Assembly (NCBI GenBank): GCA_010093685.1
Contig: MU006231.1
Span: 172,428 to 236,427 of the forward strand
Length of the DNA: 64,000 nt
Origin: Ophiobolus disseminans
Taxonomy: Eukaryota > Ascomycota > Dothideomycetes > Pleosporales > Phaeosphaeriaceae
Direction: 5' to 3'
Shown here: in pieces, positions 43,236 through 53,758 of the stretch
Layout of the letters: every line of letters starts with the position of its first letter
Position numbering within the stretch: the stretch's first letter is position 1
Program-made: the position numbers and the translations under genes
The notes under the pieces: generated by a model
Seen by the model: only the letters and a program-made list of their open reading frames with translations
Database searches by the model: none
Told to the model about the DNA's origin: nothing

Positions 43236-43440
43236 TTGCCCTGCAGGATGTTCTGCAAGTCTGAACATGTCAGTCAACTTGTTCTCACATCTCCAATCAA
43301 CATAAACTCACCCGTCGGGTGTCCCACCCAACCCTCGCTTCCTCAGTGCCACCGGATGCGGCTTGATCTTGCCCGCTGCAAGAAGCTCTTTGCTTACCTT
43401 CCAGGCAGAGCAGGTGTGAGTAAGAGCCGATCAGCGGGCA
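43236..43440 (-). pseudogene. Zinc-type alcohol dehydrogenase C-terminal fragment
   Basis: The minus strand can be read LEAGKIKPHPVALRKRGLGG, then TPDG, an intron-like gap, then LQNILQGKVER and a stop. This matches the GKxxPHPxxxRxGGL...GLxxLxxGKV ending of medium-chain zinc alcohol dehydrogenases and oxidoreductases. The upstream join would need an intron of only 22 nt, and nothing resembling the rest of the enzyme lies further upstream. I take it as a relic. Evidence is short. Confidence 0.3.
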
Positions 43441-44255
43441 AATATGAGAAAAAATGAAACGAAACAATGCATCCTACGTCGTTTTACTGCATGCAAGTGC
43501 TGATGAGGTTATCTAAGATTCTTAGTACCGCATATAGGGCCTCATCTTCAAATCATCTCGCAGCATGAATTATACCCCGAGACTTTCAAGCCAATGAAAG
43601 TCAGTGAGTTCATCCTTGGTGTTTACGTAAAGCCTGTGAGCTGGAAATAAACAATGTCTTGACGACAAAAGCTCAAAGTCAAGCTACTACGAGAATTTGC
43701 GCCCTCGAAGATGTGATGAGGACATACATGCCTACGATCAATCTTCGACCCGAAAGTTGACACAAAAGGTGTCATAGATGATGGATCGCGGGGTGGACAA
43801 GTGAAAGCAAGCTTTTGCAGTTACACTTACTATAGGCTCTGCGTACCTGTGATACCACTAATGGAATCAGTTTCATAGGAGAACTCACCACACCTTGCGA
43901 AGCTTAATTGCCTAAATCGGTACCGTACATAAGGCGAGGACCGGCGTAGCTCTAATACTGCACCGATTAGATAGGTCCCTGCACCGGCTCCACCCCTAAA
44001 CCTTCTGCACTGTACCTACGTATCGTACGCACAATGTTTGAAACGATGCATACATTGTAGAGTAATGCCATTGTGAGTGTTGGCTGTCGTATATGTGCGG
44101 CGAGGGAGTGGCTTCAACGTCGCCTATTTCCTGTTGATGGCTATTGCTTGCTGACACTCACATCGACGCCTAGACAGTATCGCAAAAGGTTCGAATTCAA
44201 GGTCATCATAAAACGTAGTCAGTTCTACGCTCATGTTCGCGCTTGGTCAAGTGCG

Positions 44256-44279
44256 CCCCCCCCCCCCCCCCCCCCCCCC
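44256..44279 (+). repeat. Homopolymer of 24 cytosines
   Basis: Twenty-four consecutive C, flanked by GTGCG on the left and GCAC on the right, so the tract lies in a small inverted repeat. The G-rich strand could form a quadruplex and the C-rich strand an i-motif. Assembly length may be inexact. Confidence 0.9.
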
Positions 44280-44746
44280 GCACCTCAAACACCGGCTCGT
44301 GCGCAACGCTAGAGCGTTCCGCCAACCTCAACTCATTCGCAAGCGATAACTTTGTTTTTCTCATGAAGTGCAATTGGTTAACAGAATATCTGAATGTGAC
44401 AGTTCTACGGAAGACAAGGATGCAAGCCAACAAGTCTAGTACACCTTCAACTCATAACCACCTGCAGCGCCCATCAACCTTCGTACACCCAGAGGAATTG
44501 CCTTAAACCTCTCCACTCTCAAAAGGAATACGCAGGATCAATGTTAGCGATGAAAATGCTAGACGATCCAGAAAGAGAAAGGCGACAAGTTGCTGATGTT
44601 GAAGCAACCAATGCACACGCCCACACACCCTCAGAATCTGCGTCGTTGTCCACGCAGAATGTAGGTCAAGCACGACTAGTTGTGAAAAATTTGGAGAACT
44701 GATATATAAAAAGAAATCTCTAGTTGATTACTACATACTCAAAAAC

Positions 44747-45480
44747 CTAATAGCTCCCAAGGTCCTCAGACAGGTGCTTGTATTGCCTCCACGGGATGTA
44801 GAAGAGCTTTGCACTGTCTCGGCTCACGGAACCAGGCACCTCGGGTGTTGGGCATGTACATACGACTTTGTCCCAAGAGTAGAGTTTGGGTTCAGGACAT
44901 TCACAGCGCCAATTGCAATCGTCGGGTCTCTTGCTCACACCTTCCCCAGGGACAAGCCAACAATACCTCAATTTCTTTGATCCCAATAGATCCACTTCGC
45001 ACACACCTGCATCCTTGCACTCCAATCCATTCTTCAATAGATTGCTGACTGGCAAGAAGGTGTCTTTTGGTGTGTTCCAAAGCGGCTCGCACACTGCAGT
45101 GCCATTCTACGACTGTGCCTTCGCCTGTTTCCATGATGCGCTTACCCTTGCAATGTCTGTATTTCGTACAAAAGGTCGTCGTTGCCTCATTTACGGTAGT
45201 AATCTGCATTCGTGCGCACTCTACGCACAGCCATTTGTCGTCTTTTTGGTCTTCGCGGTATCCATAGAAGTTGCCGTGCATACCGTTGCAACACGGACGT
45301 TTACTGCAGAACATATTATAGCCGTAACTCCATTGCTTCCATTCTTTGCGCACGCAGTTATAGCCCCTGTCCTTCTCCGGAACCTGGTAAGAGTGTTAAT
45401 AACAATTTATGCAAATCGCGATAGCGCAAAGCCCTTACGCCAACTTGCTCGAACCATTGATTCAAAGCCGTCGCTTTTAG
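44747..45480 (-). CDS. Cysteine-rich protein, function unknown (5' end uncertain)
   Basis: Three minus-strand segments join in frame. An upstream exon ends ALNQWFEQVG. The middle exon is 45146-45383 (VPEKDRGYNCVRKEWKQWSY through KYRHCK). The last exon is 44747-45093 (VCEPLWNTPKDTFLPVSNLL to the stop). The introns are 55 nt (45384-45438, GTAAGG to CCAG) and 52 nt (45094-45145, GTAAGC to GCAG). Exons two and three encode 194 residues with 17 cysteines, many paired (RPCCNG, WLCVEC, DDCNWRCECP, VVCTCP). I find no start codon or signal peptide in the first exon, so the gene is incomplete as modelled. An effector-like or metal-binding role would be a guess. Confidence 0.45.
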
Positions 45481-46291
45481 CTCTACCGCGGAGGGAGTTT
45501 GGTTATACGACTAGTACTTATTTACTGTCGACACCTACATAGTGAGAAAATTGTAGATAGTAGATGATTCCAAATAAACCCGACTGTTTGTGGAATTAAT
45601 TGATTCAAGGACTTTGTTTGATTTATGGTGCTCAACTACAGAAAATGATCTTCTTTTATACTTCATATCTATAGAGTCATTGTACACTGACTCTTTGATA
45701 CGTGACGTCTTCATATGGTGTTGTAACTCATTGACCTACATGAGGCGCGAGCTCATTGCAGTCTCATCACAACACCCACGCCAATGCTCCAATCAAAAGA
45801 CTTTTGTTGATCAAGCAACGATACTTCGAGATTGATTGTTGGACAGTTGTAGAATCTGAAACAGATCCTCCGACCTTCTAGAGCTACGAGCTCGCTGCAA
45901 CTTCCCGACTCCGGTGCCACGAATACGCGATTACCCCAGGCGTTCAAGTCACGACGTCCCGTCATCGCCAGGAGAGTGCCTGTTGTTTGGTCGATAGATT
46001 GTTTCGGTCACTACCTACCAACACGCTCCGCGCTCCACGATCTTCGGAAATGGTGCGTGCTCTTCGCCACTTCCCAACTCTTGAGATCCGCGTTATGGCT
46101 ACACTTAAGGTCACAATACATGACATCGGGAGGGATGTCATAGCCCTAAAAGAAAAGGATATGAAAAATGCTTATTTCGCTCATGCAATGCTACGCTCTC
46201 TCGTTCACAAACCAATCTTCCAATCGCGTCTTCTTTCCCTCCCCTTAAGCATCTACACGCGAAAAACCAACCAGTCTACCTTTCCTTTCCC
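45481..46291. other. Intergenic or unmodelled 5' exons
   Basis: About 0.8 kb. Minus-strand ORFs here (for example 45753-45965) might include 5' exons of the cysteine-rich gene, but I found no convincing join. Confidence 0.35.
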
Positions 46292-49200
46292 TCACAATTG
46301 CACTTTCTCCTTCCGCGCCTCATACGCATTCTTAGCCGTCTGCTGCAGCGCCTCCAGCTCGCCTGTCGTTTCGCACATAGCTTTAAAGCTGCCGCCGTCC
46401 TGCGTTACGAGGTCGTATGGATCGCCGAATTCGATAACCGTGCCCTTGTCTAGCACAAGCACCTTGTCGTAATCAATGATAGTTTGCAATCGATGAGCGA
46501 TGGTGATTGTCGTGTTCTTGATGAGGCGAATGGTTTCTTGGATCTTGGCGTCGGTGGCGTAGTCGATTGAGGCTGTGGCTTCGTCCATGAGCAGGACCTT
46601 TGGTGCTTTGAGGAGTGCGCGGGCGAGGCAGAGGAGTTGGCGCTGGCCTTGGGAGAGGTTAGAGCCGGATTCGGAAACTGGCGAGTTGAGGTTGTGGAAG
46701 GGGTTTTTGTTGTCGGCTTGCATGGCGGCTTGGGCCTGTTGTTGTTCGTCTGCAACATGTCCATCTGGCATGACGACGATAGTGTCGTCGAGCGTCTCGC
46801 CGCGTGTCCATTCGCGACTCTGCAGAATTGAACTGGGGTTTACGGTCGAGGCAGAGTAGCTGGCGTTGACGTCGGCCGTGACGGCACCGCTAGTAGGGTT
46901 GGGTATTTCAATGGCTTGGGGTGGTGTACCTGCCCCAGTGGGAGTGGCTTCACCGGAGGCTGGCTGTGATGCGGGTGTAATGAGATGGACCTCGCGGAGG
47001 GCGGTGTAGATTTCCTCATCAGTAAAGATGGAGAATGGGTCGAGGTTGCTTCGGATCGTGCCAGTAAACAATGTCGGGTCTTTTCAGGTTAGCACATGGC
47101 ATCGAGGAAGTTGGGATTTAGTTTGCTCACCTTGCGGTACCATGACGATATTCTCCCGCAGATCTTGCAGGCCAATCAATCCGACATCAACATCATCCAC
47201 CAATATCTTGCCCTTCTCCGCCTCAAGAGCTCGAAACAGTGCGAGCGCCATCGAACTCTTGCCAGCACCTGTCCTGCCCACAACGCCGACCTTCTCGCCT
47301 GGTAAGATTTTGAAAGTCACATCCTTAAGCACTGTGTCGAAGTCGGGCCTGTAGCGTGTACTGTAGCCAATGAACTCGACAGAGCCTCTGCTTGGCCAGT
47401 TCGAAGGAGGTTTAGTTTCCGGAATGGAGGAAGATGCCTCTTGCTCGACATCAAGATACTCCTTGACACGCTCAACAGAGTTCATGTTCTGCTCGTTCGC
47501 GGAGTACAGTCGGACGAACCACAATACATTCTCTGTGAAGGTAACAGCATACGTCAGAGCAAGACCTGCGGCACCAGCATCGATGCGGCCAACGCTGAGG
47601 ATGACAAAAGCTCCGGAAAAGAAGGCTACCAATGCGCCAACGACATCTACTCTGAACGCAAGCCACCTGTTAGCAGCCCACACGTAGATGAAAGGCCGAT
47701 GTTGAGTGTTAATCTTGGCCAAATTCTCGCGAATGAAGCGTCGCTCATCTCCATATGCGCGGATAGTGGTCATACCAGACAGCGTCTCGCCAAACTGCTG
47801 GTACAGCGGGCTTCGATGGACGGATTCCAAGCGTTTGAGATCTCGAGATGAGTTGATATAGAGGCGGCCGATGAGGAAATATATTACTGAAATGACAGAA
47901 GCCGCAATCAGGAAGGCAGGGGTGATAATCGAGATCAGGATAACGATGGTGACGATGGAAGCGAAGCAATGTACAACACCTATGGCGACTGGTGCTACTT
48001 CTTGATCGACAGACTCGATGTCCTTGGAGAAGCGGTTCATCAGCTGGCCGAGCGGTGTCTGATCGAAGAACCGAAACTTGGCGTGCGTGACCTTTTGAAT
48101 CAGCCTTTCATGGATACGTCGAGACGCCGCAAGAGAGCCGCCGAATAGGAAGCCTTCGCGGATGAATGTGATAAACATGAAAATCAGACCGAGTATGGCA
48201 TATACGGCAAGAAAGTATGTCGAATCAACATCCGAGTCCATGATCCTAAATCTTGAGGGCATGTAGCCGTAAGAGTACTGCTGCTGCTTTTGTGGAGCCG
48301 CGAACTGGAAGCTCCAGCTGCAGGTACCGCTGTTCATGCACGTACCCAAACCGCTCAAAGTAGGTGCATGAGTAATGGGCGATTGATTGTTATGGCCGGT
48401 AACAGCATAGCCCTTTTCGGCGTACGCGTTAGCCCAGGTGCGGATCCAGAGATTGGTGGAGACTGAAGACAGTTGCGCGGCGACGAAAGCGATTGTGGCA
48501 CCTATCCAATAGTACCACGGGCCCATAGCCCTCAAGTACATAAGAATAATGCCCAACTTAACACCACCTTCGGCTTTAGTCTCCACTTGCGTGTTGCTCT
48601 TTGGTACTTTCTTCAAATCTGCGGCGCCGTCCATTTTGCCGTTAGCGGACCCGTTGGTGTGGTTCGCTTCATCAGCCGCCTCTTCAGCAAGGTCTGAGGA
48701 TACACGGGAAGGTGCTTTTGAAGCTCCACGCGAAGCAGGCCGAGATTTTGATAGGTCCTCGGTGAGTTTTCCGGAATTGATAACCTCATTCGCCGTACCT
48801 TGCGCAACCACCTTGCCATTCTCAAGAACAACAGCAAACTCGGACAGCGGGAGAGCTAGGCTGACGTTATGGGTAACGAGGATGCAGGTACGATTTCGCA
48901 TTAGCTGCCCGTTAAGGGCGTTGTCAAAGATCCATTTGGCGGTGTGTGAGTCGACAGCGCTCAAGACATCGTCAAGTAGGACATGACGAGCCTTGCTGTA
49001 CAAAGCGCGTGCAAGCGAGATACGTTGCTTCTGGCCACCAGAAAGCGTAACACCTTTCTCACCCACCAGAGTCTCATCACCAGCATCAAGGATCTCCAGG
49101 TCGCGCTTCAGAGAACACGCATCGACGACCTCGTCATAGCGTTTCTGATCCCAATCGCTGGCAAACACAATGTTCTCTTTGACGGTACCGTTGACAAGCC

Positions 49201-51676
49201 AAGCTTGCTGTGCGCAGTAAGCTACGCTCTCAGTCAGACCCGTCTCAGGATCTGGCTTGATGTCCTCGCGACTGCGTCCACCCGGCAGATAGACGTCGCC
49301 TTTCAGCTTCGTCATTTCACCTAACAGCCCCATAAGCAGTGAGGTTTTGCCAGAGCCGGTAGGCCCTGCCACTACATTCAGCTGCCCAACATGGAACTTC
49401 AAATCAAGATCCATCAGTTTGAAGGCGTCTGCAGATGCCTGGTCAGTCATACCTTTTCCACCCCAGCTGAAGGTCGCTTGCTCAAAGCCAATTATAGGTT
49501 CACCATAATCGTCTGTTTTGCGCGAAATGAGCTGGTGGTACTTGTCCGTCTCTGGCTCGCTAAGATACTCCTCGATGCGGTCTACCGAGACCTTGGCCTC
49601 TTGGACATGCGCCACCATATCGGCAAGTTGGTCTAGCGGAATCCTGAGAATTTGGAACAGCGACAAGGCAGTGAAAGCAACAGAGGGTATCAAGGGCTTG
49701 TTCTCGACATTCGTGTAAACGTAAAAGGAGAGGAACGTAATGAGAACAGGAGATCCAGACCAGATGGTTGCTGCTACCGCCCAGAGGATGTATCTTCGTC
49801 GCAGGTTTTTCAGTTCGACGTATCGCTTTTCGTTGACCTGACCGATAAAGCGTTGCTCCCAGGCGAAAAACTTGATGATTCGGATGTTTGTGAGCACCTC
49901 GTTCGTCGTATGAATACGGGCGTCCGTGGCCGCGAGGATGAGTTTCTGGATCCTCGAAAACTGCCTTGCGACATGCATGTTGAGAGGAAGTAAGATGACC
50001 ATGATACCAATGCCTGCAATCGAACTGTACCCCAAGATACGGTAGAGAAGGTACACTGCTACTACGACCTGGACTGGGGTGTTTGCCCATAGGAAGTGTA
50101 GGTAGGCGCATATCTCACTAACCTTGAAGGCGTCGACAGCCATCAAGTTGATGATGGCACCTGTTGTAACTTGAGCATCGGATCCAGGCTTCTTCGTGTC
50201 TTCTTTTGTTGAACTGCCATCTTTCTTGGCCTTCTTTTTGCCAAAAGTAAATACACGTTTGAGGCCCTTGGGCTCCGCGTCCTCCTCTTTTTTCTTCTCT
50301 TCACCTAGAACTTTATCCGTTCCGGCAGCCGCTCTGCGCTTTAATGCCTTCGCATAGATTTCTCCAATGACGACTGCACGCAGGCGAATGCAAATCTTCC
50401 GCCCGAGCCAGAGAGCCTGACCATCAGCGAGGGCGGACAAACTTCCTGAAACGAAGAGGAGAATGACGTAAAACCAAGCAGCGTTGCGGGGTGTGTATTC
50501 TGGCTTTTCGATGTACTCAAGAATGGCTTTGAGAAGCAGAGTAGGCGCGAAGGTGAGAAAACCAGAGATGGCCGCCCATCCTGCCTGAATCAGGAGACCT
50601 CGCTTGAAGACCTTCAGAAGATGGTAAGCGAGGGCTGACGTCTTCTTGAACTGTCGATAGTTCGAAATGACTGCCGCTGCCTTGTCCTTTGCAGGCAGAT
50701 TCCACACATCTGTGAGCTCGTACGTCTTCTTGTAGCCGGTCCAAACAATCGGATCTACCCAACTAAAAGTGGCGAGAGAAAAGACACTAGCCGTGGGTTC
50801 CCTTGCCGGTAGAATATCGCCTTCGTACTCCAGTTCCACTGCCTTGTTGCCCTTCCTAGAACCTAATGCGATGAAGAAGAGAAGCGACATGAGGACGAAA
50901 TCGAGGATCGTGAGCTTTCGGTGGAGGTCGGAGCGAGGGTGTATGATGGCGGATCGGAAGAGAAGGACCGTGAACAACCATTGGAAGCCGTAGATGAAGG
51001 CGGTATGATACCACAACCGTGGAAACGAGTATTTACTGGTACTCGAGAAGAGAAGCCTCATGGAAGCAAGCGTGGCGACGTAGGACCATACAACAATGTT
51101 TGCGATTGCTGCAATCCTGCCATGCCCGCCCCAGACATTGAGCCATAGCACAGCAACGTGTATACCCAACTGCGCCAGAACAGTCGCCTCTTCCAAGACG
51201 ACCACTGTGACCTGTCCACGCGGCTTGTCCACTGTTACCGCAGACTGTGCTCCCCGACTTGTCGTGGGGTCAAGCGCGAGGCCCTCGTTGCGGTCGAATT
51301 CGTCCTCTTCTGATTCGCTGTTGGCGTCGTCGCCATTGTAATGAGGGCTGCGAAAAGACCAGACATTCGGAGGATCGTCCAGGACCCTGTAGGCGTGGTA
51401 GTATTTGCTCTCCGTCGCGGCGAAGTAGAATTGTATCGATAAATAGATGACCGATATTCCGCATACGATCAATGGGAATAATGTGAGGAGATAACTGTAA
51501 GTACATATTAGCTTACTGTATTTACCGGCGACATTGTAACTGTGAGTTCACTCATTTGAGTGATAATTGCACTCCGCGGAAGCCTTCGCGCCGTAATGGT
51601 GAACTTACTCTTGCTGAAAACACCTCGAAAAGTCGTCTCGGCCCCAGATCGGGCCTTTGCAATGGGCGAACTTCAT
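46292..51676 (-). CDS. ABCC (MRP-type) full-length transporter
   Basis: Three exons (51609-51676, 47131-51494, 46292-47079) total exactly 1,740 codons, giving 1,739 residues. The start MKFAHCKGPIWG was found by splicing the short first exon. Architecture is TMD0-TMD1-NBD1-TMD2-NBD2. NBD1 has GPTGSGKTSLL (~734), LSGGQKQR and the ABCC-type Walker B VLLDDVLSAVDSHTA. NBD2 has GRTGAGKSSMALALF (~1427), LSQGQRQL and VLLMDEATASID. NBD2 carries a ~90-residue disordered insert between the Q-loop region and the signature (TPASQPASGEATPTGAGTPP onward). The text SPVSESGSNLSQGQRQLLCL resembles the yeast YBT1/VMR1 branch, so a vacuolar or plasma-membrane exporter of conjugates is likely. Substrate cannot be read from sequence. 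The 51 nt intron at 47080-47130 joins VPQ to DPTLFTGT. Confidence 0.92.
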
Positions 51677-53758
51677 GGTCAAGTTCGGCCGCCGGCTTGT
51701 CGTGGTGGTGGTGGCGGTGGTCCCGATAACTCCCAGCACTCGCACTCGTTATGAAGAGGCACCGGGTCGCATTGGAACTGGGAAGGAAGGCGCGCTCGAA
51801 TTTCAGTTTCCGAGCAGTCGCGTTGACGTATGTAAGCAAACGCGAGGGCCTTCAGGCTACAGTTTCCCGGGGTGATCGGTGGTTGTTTAGTTGAGAATTT
51901 GCCCGCGGTGCAAGAGCTTTCCGCACTGACGCTCGAAAGCCACGCGATTCGCGTGCCAGTGATGTAATAACGTTTAGCCGAATGCAGCCGCAACGTGCAC
52001 GCTCCACCGTCTCAACTTTGATCAGATAAGATTGTGTTGTTCATGCAACCGTCGGAAGTTTCAAATAAAACAAGGCTTTGGCAAGTATGAGGTGACAGCT
52101 GTGTCGCGGTTGAGATGAATGCTCACAAATGAACAGGGGTTCACCGCTTTGACTCACGAACCATCGCTAGTCCCGCGCAGATGCGATGCACAAGCATCAC
52201 GATCCTTGTTGCCCTCTTGTACCCATGTCCATCGCAGGTTCGGCTACGGACAGATGCAGGTCGTACAAGCATACGCTCGCGAGCCTGATAGGAAACATGT
52301 CACTTTCGGAGCCCAAGACCAGGAACCCTCGCCGTCGGGAACCCGTTTGCTTCCAAGGTTGTGTTGAGTTTGCCCAGCACAAGACGACTCCAATCGCGTT
52401 CTTGCGGGCGTAGGATCCGTTGCCGATGGGTCTGGGGTAAGCATCCTTGCCATGCTGATGCCCCTCATCAGCAAGCGATGAAGCTGCAGATGATGCTTTT
52501 CGCCCTGCAGCGACAGCGGTAGCTATTGGCCTCTCAGATGACCTCGATTGTCAATCTATCAGCCATGTCATGTGCCGTCCGTCAACGCGCACATTGTACG
52601 ACTCGAACCACGGGCGAGATAACAGCAGTCTGGCCGATGCCGCTTCGCGTCTTTGCGCCCTTGGCTTTACCTATCTGCGCCCTTTGCCCTACATCTTCGC
52701 GCCCTACCTAGCTTGTCCGCCTCGCAATCGTCCCTCTCCATACCAATCGGTCTTCTTCACACCAATGATTCCTACCGCCTCCTGAGGGATACGAGCGAAA
52801 CTTGCAATGGTACTAGCTGTCTTGTAGGTTGTGCAGAAGTAGGTCTAGCTTGTTAGAACTAGTGGTCGAGCACCTTTTACTTCGATTGTCGCTTTTAGCA
52901 GACCCTCTTATGTTTGGTCGAGACTTTCGACATTTCTATCTACAAGATTAAATGTATGAAACGGTGATGTAGAGGGTTTTATACTTATTAGGCTACAGCC
53001 TCTTGATATCCGTATCGATCTAATGTTGTTTGATCTGTCGACGTTGACTTATGGACCCTCCTGCACTTTTGCTTGTATGCACTAGGATGCAGTGAATAGA
53101 CTTATGTGAGAGCCGTGTGAACGATCACATTTTGTCTCGCCATATTTCGCTATGAAACTTCACTTTTGGCGCATACCAATATTGTCTTTGACCATGCTAC
53201 CTCCTGGCACCTATGAGCGAAACTACTAGGATCTTTGTTGGGAAGTGTTGGCCGCTTTTATCGTAAATCGCTGTAGCTTAAGGTAGCCAAGCGCGATATT
53301 AAGGAGGTCAGTTTACCTGCTCGCTTCCTTAAGGTGTATCGATTTCTTTTCGTGCGCGAGTATGCATAGAACCGCTCCCACAATCTCTACATGGTTTTAT
53401 TCCGCAGTATCATCTGGAGTCGACGCATTGTGTTGAGTATTTCCATTCGTCGGCCAGTTTATCGTAGGTCCTTGGGAACGGAAGCAGAGTGTTTTGAGAC
53501 GAGAACTCTAAGACTGTTGTATCACATGAACTCAGCGTTCCGCAAGTGTGGTCCTTTTGACGAAAGTTTTCTAATATTGCTTTATGATTAGATGATGGCT
53601 AATGACAGAACTCCTGTTTCCTCTCCAAGGCAAGTACATGACGACCGAAAACGTCGCAACAACTTATATGTTCCAGTTGTCCTCCACACGGTCACTATCC
53701 AAGGCTCTCATGTCAATTCGAGTGCATCCCATCTCCTCCCGGAAGTGACGACCTCCAT
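51677..53758. other. Intergenic, nothing recognised
   Basis: This 2.1 kb lies between the ABC transporter and the HET gene and has only short unsupported ORFs. A stretch near 52860-53330 is AT-richer than its surroundings. I saw no repeat ends or RNA genes. Confidence 0.45.

Larger units (their letters stand above)
42849..44746. other. Weakly coding intergenic region with C24 tract
   Basis: About 1.9 kb without an intact gene. It contains a dehydrogenase C-terminal fragment near 43.2-43.4 kb and a C homopolymer at 44256-44279, listed separately. Confidence 0.45.

Noticed and set aside
45753..45965. 70-codon minus-strand ORF with three cysteines, as first exon of the cysteine-rich gene
   Set aside because: I found no donor/acceptor pair joining it in frame to 45439-45480.
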